Below, in pieces: positions 41,067 through 44,123 of a stretch of 44,123 nucleotides of DNA. Source of the DNA: Caldifarciminota bacterium (GTDB lineage Bacteria > Hydrothermota > UBA3073); assembly GCA_023129165.1 (NCBI GenBank), contig JAGMCL010000028.1:1-44123 (forward strand), written 5' to 3'. Below the pieces are notes generated by a model. The model did not search any database. It saw nothing but the letters and a program-made list of their open reading frames with translations, and was not told the origin of the DNA. The first letter of the stretch is position 1. Each line of letters begins with the position of its first letter. The position numbers were made by a program, and so were the translations under genes.

Positions 41067-42305
41067 TTAATTTTTATAGGACAGCTTCCCAAATATAGCC
41101 TTATGACCTCTTCTCATCATCTCCTTGACATCGTTGGAACAACGTACTGACTTGTAGTAAAGAACCTCTCCAATCTCCTCAGCCTGTTTCAATCTTTCCT
41201 CTTTTGAGAGAAAATAGGTCGCCATTGTATCGAGTGGGCGTGATGTTCCATCACTTTCGTATTTTATGGTCATATCAACACCTGCGTCAAGCACATTATA
41301 CGTATTTTCGGTCCAATTGAAGTTTTCAATGCCAAGGTCCGGGTTTATCCTCAGATGGGCTGATATAGAAACATAGGGAATTCCGGAGGCTCGCAATTCT
41401 CTTGCGCATTGTATGAACATTTCTGGCGACATAGCATTTCCTAAATTAATTTCATAGAGAGCTGATGTTCCATCGTCTCGAATATATTCTTTCATTATAT
41501 TCAGCAGCATTCTGAGCTGAATCGCATTCTGCGTTGAAAGGAGCATGGATATTTTAAATTCCATATTTTTAATATCACGCGCATAATAGCAGCCTGCAAC
41601 AATTGTAGACCAGCTTGGATTCAGGAAGAAGTTGGTCCCTGTATTGACTGCTGCACGGGTTATACCGTCAAGATAGACCAGGTGATTGTTATTAGCAACC
41701 TCGATTCCTCCAAAATTGCCAAAGAAGGTGCCCTGATTTTTAAGTACTAATGACCGCATTCCAGGAGAGGATTCTACTGTTTCAAATCTTTCACCTGTAA
41801 TTTTTTCCAATCTTGCATAAGATTCATTACTGAGAGGAGTTCCAATAAGGTTAGCACTGCAGAATTTTGAACCGTATATATTTTCTGTTATTGCCAGTGT
41901 TGTGATTAGTTCACCATTATAAACATAGTCCTCTGTCAGTGCCATAACAGAAATCATCTCTTTTGGTGCAAGGGTCGTGCCATCCTCTGCCATGCGTCGC
42001 ATACAACTTAATGCAACAGGAGCACCCTGCCATCCCGAGACCTGTGTAGTAACAATACCATCCTTTGTTACCCTTATATTCTCTTTTTCAATAAAATCTT
42101 CAACTTTGGCAATTGATTTTGCATACTCCTCAGTCTTATCTAAGGTCTCACCAAAACCCTTTTCATTAGCTATCCTCTTCCTCGTTTCATATTTCCTTTT
42201 ATTTTCAATAGTCTTCATAATCTCAGATGCACCGCCATAAGATTCTTTCAAGGCATCCATTTGTTTCATATCTTTCTCTGTTAGTAGATTAAAATGTAAT
42301 GCCAT
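41067..42305 (-). CDS. Conserved cytoplasmic protein of unknown function (412 residues)
   Basis: No signal peptide or membrane segment. The first 80 residues are charged helices; the rest reads like an alpha/beta barrel, with strands such as Y-V-S-I-S-A-H-L-R-I-N-P-D-L-G, V-L-D-A-G-V-D-M-T-I-K-Y and segments G-S-K-F-C-S-A-N-L-I-G-T and G-T-F-F-G-N-F-G-G-I-E-V. I recognise no family; a barrel enzyme is a guess. The Shine-Dalgarno AAGGAGG lies 5 bases before the ATG and is among the strongest in the window. Downstream (left) is the alpha-2-macroglobulin gene after about 150 bases. Confidence 0.82.
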   Translation of the reverse strand: MALHFNLLTEKDMKQMDALKESYGGASEIMKTIENKRKYETRKRIANEKGFGETLDKTEEYAKSIAKVEDFIEKENIRVTKDGIVTTQVSGWQGAPVALSCMRRMAEDGTTLAPKEMISVMALTEDYVYNGELITTLAITENIYGSKFCSANLIGTPLSNESYARLEKITGERFETVESSPGMRSLVLKNQGTFFGNFGGIEVANNNHLVYLDGITRAAVNTGTNFFLNPSWSTIVAGCYYARDIKNMEFKISMLLSTQNAIQLRMLLNIMKEYIRDDGTSALYEINLGNAMSPEMFIQCARELRASGIPYVSISAHLRINPDLGIENFNWTENTYNVLDAGVDMTIKYESDGTSRPLDTMATYFLSKEERLKQAEEIGEVLYYKSVRCSNDVKEMMRRGHKAIFGKLSYKN

Positions 42306-42530
42306 TTGTGCCTCCTTTTTTTGGTAATGTGTAGTTTAAAAGAACTTATTCAACAGGGACTTATACGAGACTCTTAAGAGACTATATTTATATTTAAAAA
42401 ACTATCTTTATCTCAATATCCGTTCCATCTCAAGACCTGTATGAGTAAAATCTGCTTGGAATTGACAAGAACTTAAATAGGTTGTTTTTTTCAACGGGGA
42501 TAGGTTATCCCTGTAAATAATCTGTAGTTT

Positions 42531-44123
42531 TCATTCCATTATCAGAACTCCGTAAGTATCCGGGTCATAGTTTATAGGTGTTTGCCAGTCGGCTGTACTG
42601 TTGAATCTTTTCTGTTTACGCCTGAAATTGATTCCCCACCTCTGTCCAGATTTAACTTCAACTCCAAACTGAATTAAGGGAATGCATACCTCGATATCCC
42701 AAAAATCATCGCCTTTTGTTGTTACAACTTCATAGGTTCCATCCCAGGTTCTATCATAATCGATTTCTCCATCTGGACTTTTTTCTATCTTCTGGTCAAA
42801 GACTGCCCCAAGTGGGTTAAAATATATCTGATATACTATCCCTTTGTCTATATCTGGTCGTAAGAAATAACCCACACAATCCTCTGCGTAAACTGCACCA
42901 TCATGTTCGACAACAGTAGCAAAAATAGAATCTATTTTCGATTCCTTGCAATGTGCAGCGAGATATATATTACTATCATCATGAGAAAAGTAGAAATACA
43001 CAGAGTCAATCATCATTTGACTTCCATCCCATTTAAAGAGTTTCGAAATGGGATTCTTCCATATTGTCTCAGATATCTTACCATCGATTACTGGTGGAGT
43101 TAACACCTGATTGCAGTATGTCTTTCGAGCAACAAGAAGTGATTTTTCTATCTTATAACTTTTACCTTTAAAATAGGGAAAGTTTAAAGAGAGCGTTGGA
43201 ACTGGATAAAGAGCTCCTTCATTCTTTACACTGAATTTAAAAGTGTTCATATCATTTCCTGTAATCTTTACTGGAATATCCTCAGGCTCCACAAACCATC
43301 CCTCAGGTACTTCCCAATGTATGGTGTCATCGAGTGTAAAATCTGATAGATTGTTAATATTAACCTCTAATTCAGTTTCCATAATATTAAGGTCTTCACC
43401 TACTGGTAGAGATTTATCGAAATCTATCCCTAAAAAATATATTTTGTAAATAAATTTCAGGTCTGCAGTAGTAACATCCTCCCATGCCAAAACTGCATCC
43501 ATTTTAATTGGTGCTATTGAAATACCTTCTTCATCTACTGTTACCCACATAAAATGGTATTCTATACCGGTTGGACCCGGGTCACAACCACCTCCTGAAC
43601 TTCCCACACCAGTATAGAGAATATCATCAAATCTTCCGCTAAAATATATATGATAATGTCCTGTAAATACTGCATCTACGCCAAAATCACGGAACAGATT
43701 GTGCAGAGTATCCGCTTTGTTATCTGCTGTTGTTTCGTACCAGAAGGGTTTGTGGTAAAAGACAATAGTATATGCGGCATTTTGATGTTCGTATAAGTCA
43801 TCAATTAACCAGTTAATCTGTTCTTCAGGAAGCTCTGTACTTGATTGCCAGCAACTGTTATCGAGAATAATAAAATGCAAATCTCTTATATCAAAGGAAT
43901 AGTATGGTTTGTCTATAAAACGTTTATATAACTCTCGAGAAACATCGTCCCATATATCATGATTACCAGGTGTGAAATAAATAGGCATTGTGAGAGGAAC
44001 AATTAATGAATCATATTCCTGCCATTGACTGATAACAACAGTTGTATCATCCGTATATCCTTCAATCATATCACCAACTGTCAAAACAAAATCTGGTTTT
44101 AGCCTTTCTATTTCCTCCACTAT
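42531..44123 (-). CDS. Metallophosphoesterase with C-terminal CBM9-like domain (partial at 5' end)
   Basis: The frame stays open to the window edge, so the start lies beyond 44123. Calcineurin-type motifs seen: G-D-M (V-G-D-M-I-E-G), G-N-H-D, H (F-Y-H-K-P-F-W) and G-H-Y-H. The first motif (D-x-H) must lie in the missing part. A middle beta domain (about 205-325) leads to a C-terminal CBM9-like domain (about 335-529; P-P-V-I-D-G-K-I-S-E-T-I-W, R-W-G-I-N-F-R-R), which often binds sugars. It is probably exported. It ends 225 bases before the 412-residue gene. Confidence 0.88.
   Translation of the reverse strand: MVEEIERLKPDFVLTVGDMIEGYTDDTTVVISQWQEYDSLIVPLTMPIYFTPGNHDIWDDVSRELYKRFIDKPYYSFDIRDLHFIILDNSCWQSSTELPEEQINWLIDDLYEHQNAAYTIVFYHKPFWYETTADNKADTLHNLFRDFGVDAVFTGHYHIYFSGRFDDILYTGVGSSGGGCDPGPTGIEYHFMWVTVDEEGISIAPIKMDAVLAWEDVTTADLKFIYKIYFLGIDFDKSLPVGEDLNIMETELEVNINNLSDFTLDDTIHWEVPEGWFVEPEDIPVKITGNDMNTFKFSVKNEGALYPVPTLSLNFPYFKGKSYKIEKSLLVARKTYCNQVLTPPVIDGKISETIWKNPISKLFKWDGSQMMIDSVYFYFSHDDSNIYLAAHCKESKIDSIFATVVEHDGAVYAEDCVGYFLRPDIDKGIVYQIYFNPLGAVFDQKIEKSPDGEIDYDRTWDGTYEVVTTKGDDFWDIEVCIPLIQFGVEVKSGQRWGINFRRKQKRFNSTADWQTPINYDPDTYGVLIME

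Noticed and set aside
42497..42511. GGGATA/TATCCC hairpin as terminator of the metallophosphoesterase gene
   Set aside because: The stem is only 6 bp and is not followed by a T-run on the coding strand.

Overview
The window reads as a low-GC bacterial chromosome, probably from an uncultured lineage of the FCB superphylum (WOR-3/Stahlbacteria- or Cloacimonadota-like). This placement is inference. It rests on five secreted proteins that end in the same FlgD/T9SS-like C-terminal sorting domain (an N-P-F/N-P-x motif followed by a beta-sandwich and a K-K-x-x-K-L-R-like end), on Tol/TonB envelope genes, and on spacers crowded with short interspersed repeats. No rRNA, tRNA or CRISPR array was seen.

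Layout. 1-8 kb: the end of a secreted protein, a secreted M14 carboxypeptidase, a TolB-like and a TonB/TolA-like pair, a Cys-motif protein of unknown function, and a secreted transglutaminase-like protein. 8-18 kb: a PlsY-CTP-dependent lipid kinase fusion, a secreted unknown, a beta-helix protein with an L,D-transpeptidase, a PlsC-like acyltransferase, a Fic protein and a propeller/SH3 protein. 18-27 kb: an accessory (defence-like) block, all on the minus strand: an AbiEi-like antitoxin without its partner, a truncated DUF3800 gene, two uncharacterised proteins (one with a clear HEPN Rx4H motif), a membrane coiled-coil protein, and a complete type IIG restriction-modification enzyme with a consensus promoter. 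27-31 kb: a repeat-rich secreted protein broken by one nonsense codon, then a RelE/RHH toxin-antitoxin pair with a perfect sigma70 promoter. 31-44 kb: a DUF1028-TPR protein, PBP1C and a large alpha-2-macroglobulin lipoprotein (a known envelope-defence pairing), an unrecognised 412-residue cytoplasmic protein, and a partial metallophosphoesterase with a CBM9-like domain.

The most unusual layer is the repeats. At least five families lie between genes: a TAGACAGGAT...ATCCTGTCA element (nine copies), GTCATTGCGAG...CTCGCAATGAC MITE-like elements, a ~100-140 bp element present in two orientations, a GAAGACCTGACCC motif that recurs at the 3' ends of accessory genes, and micro-repeats of the GTTATCA and CAGACTACAGACC types. 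Two secreted proteins carry these micro-repeats in frame, at the same two loops of their sorting domain. Other repeats supply stop codons, truncate genes or sit directly against start codons. The accessory block shows decay in several places: an antitoxin relic, a truncated DUF3800 gene, a decayed gene with its promoter intact, and a possible -1 frame extension of the restriction enzyme.
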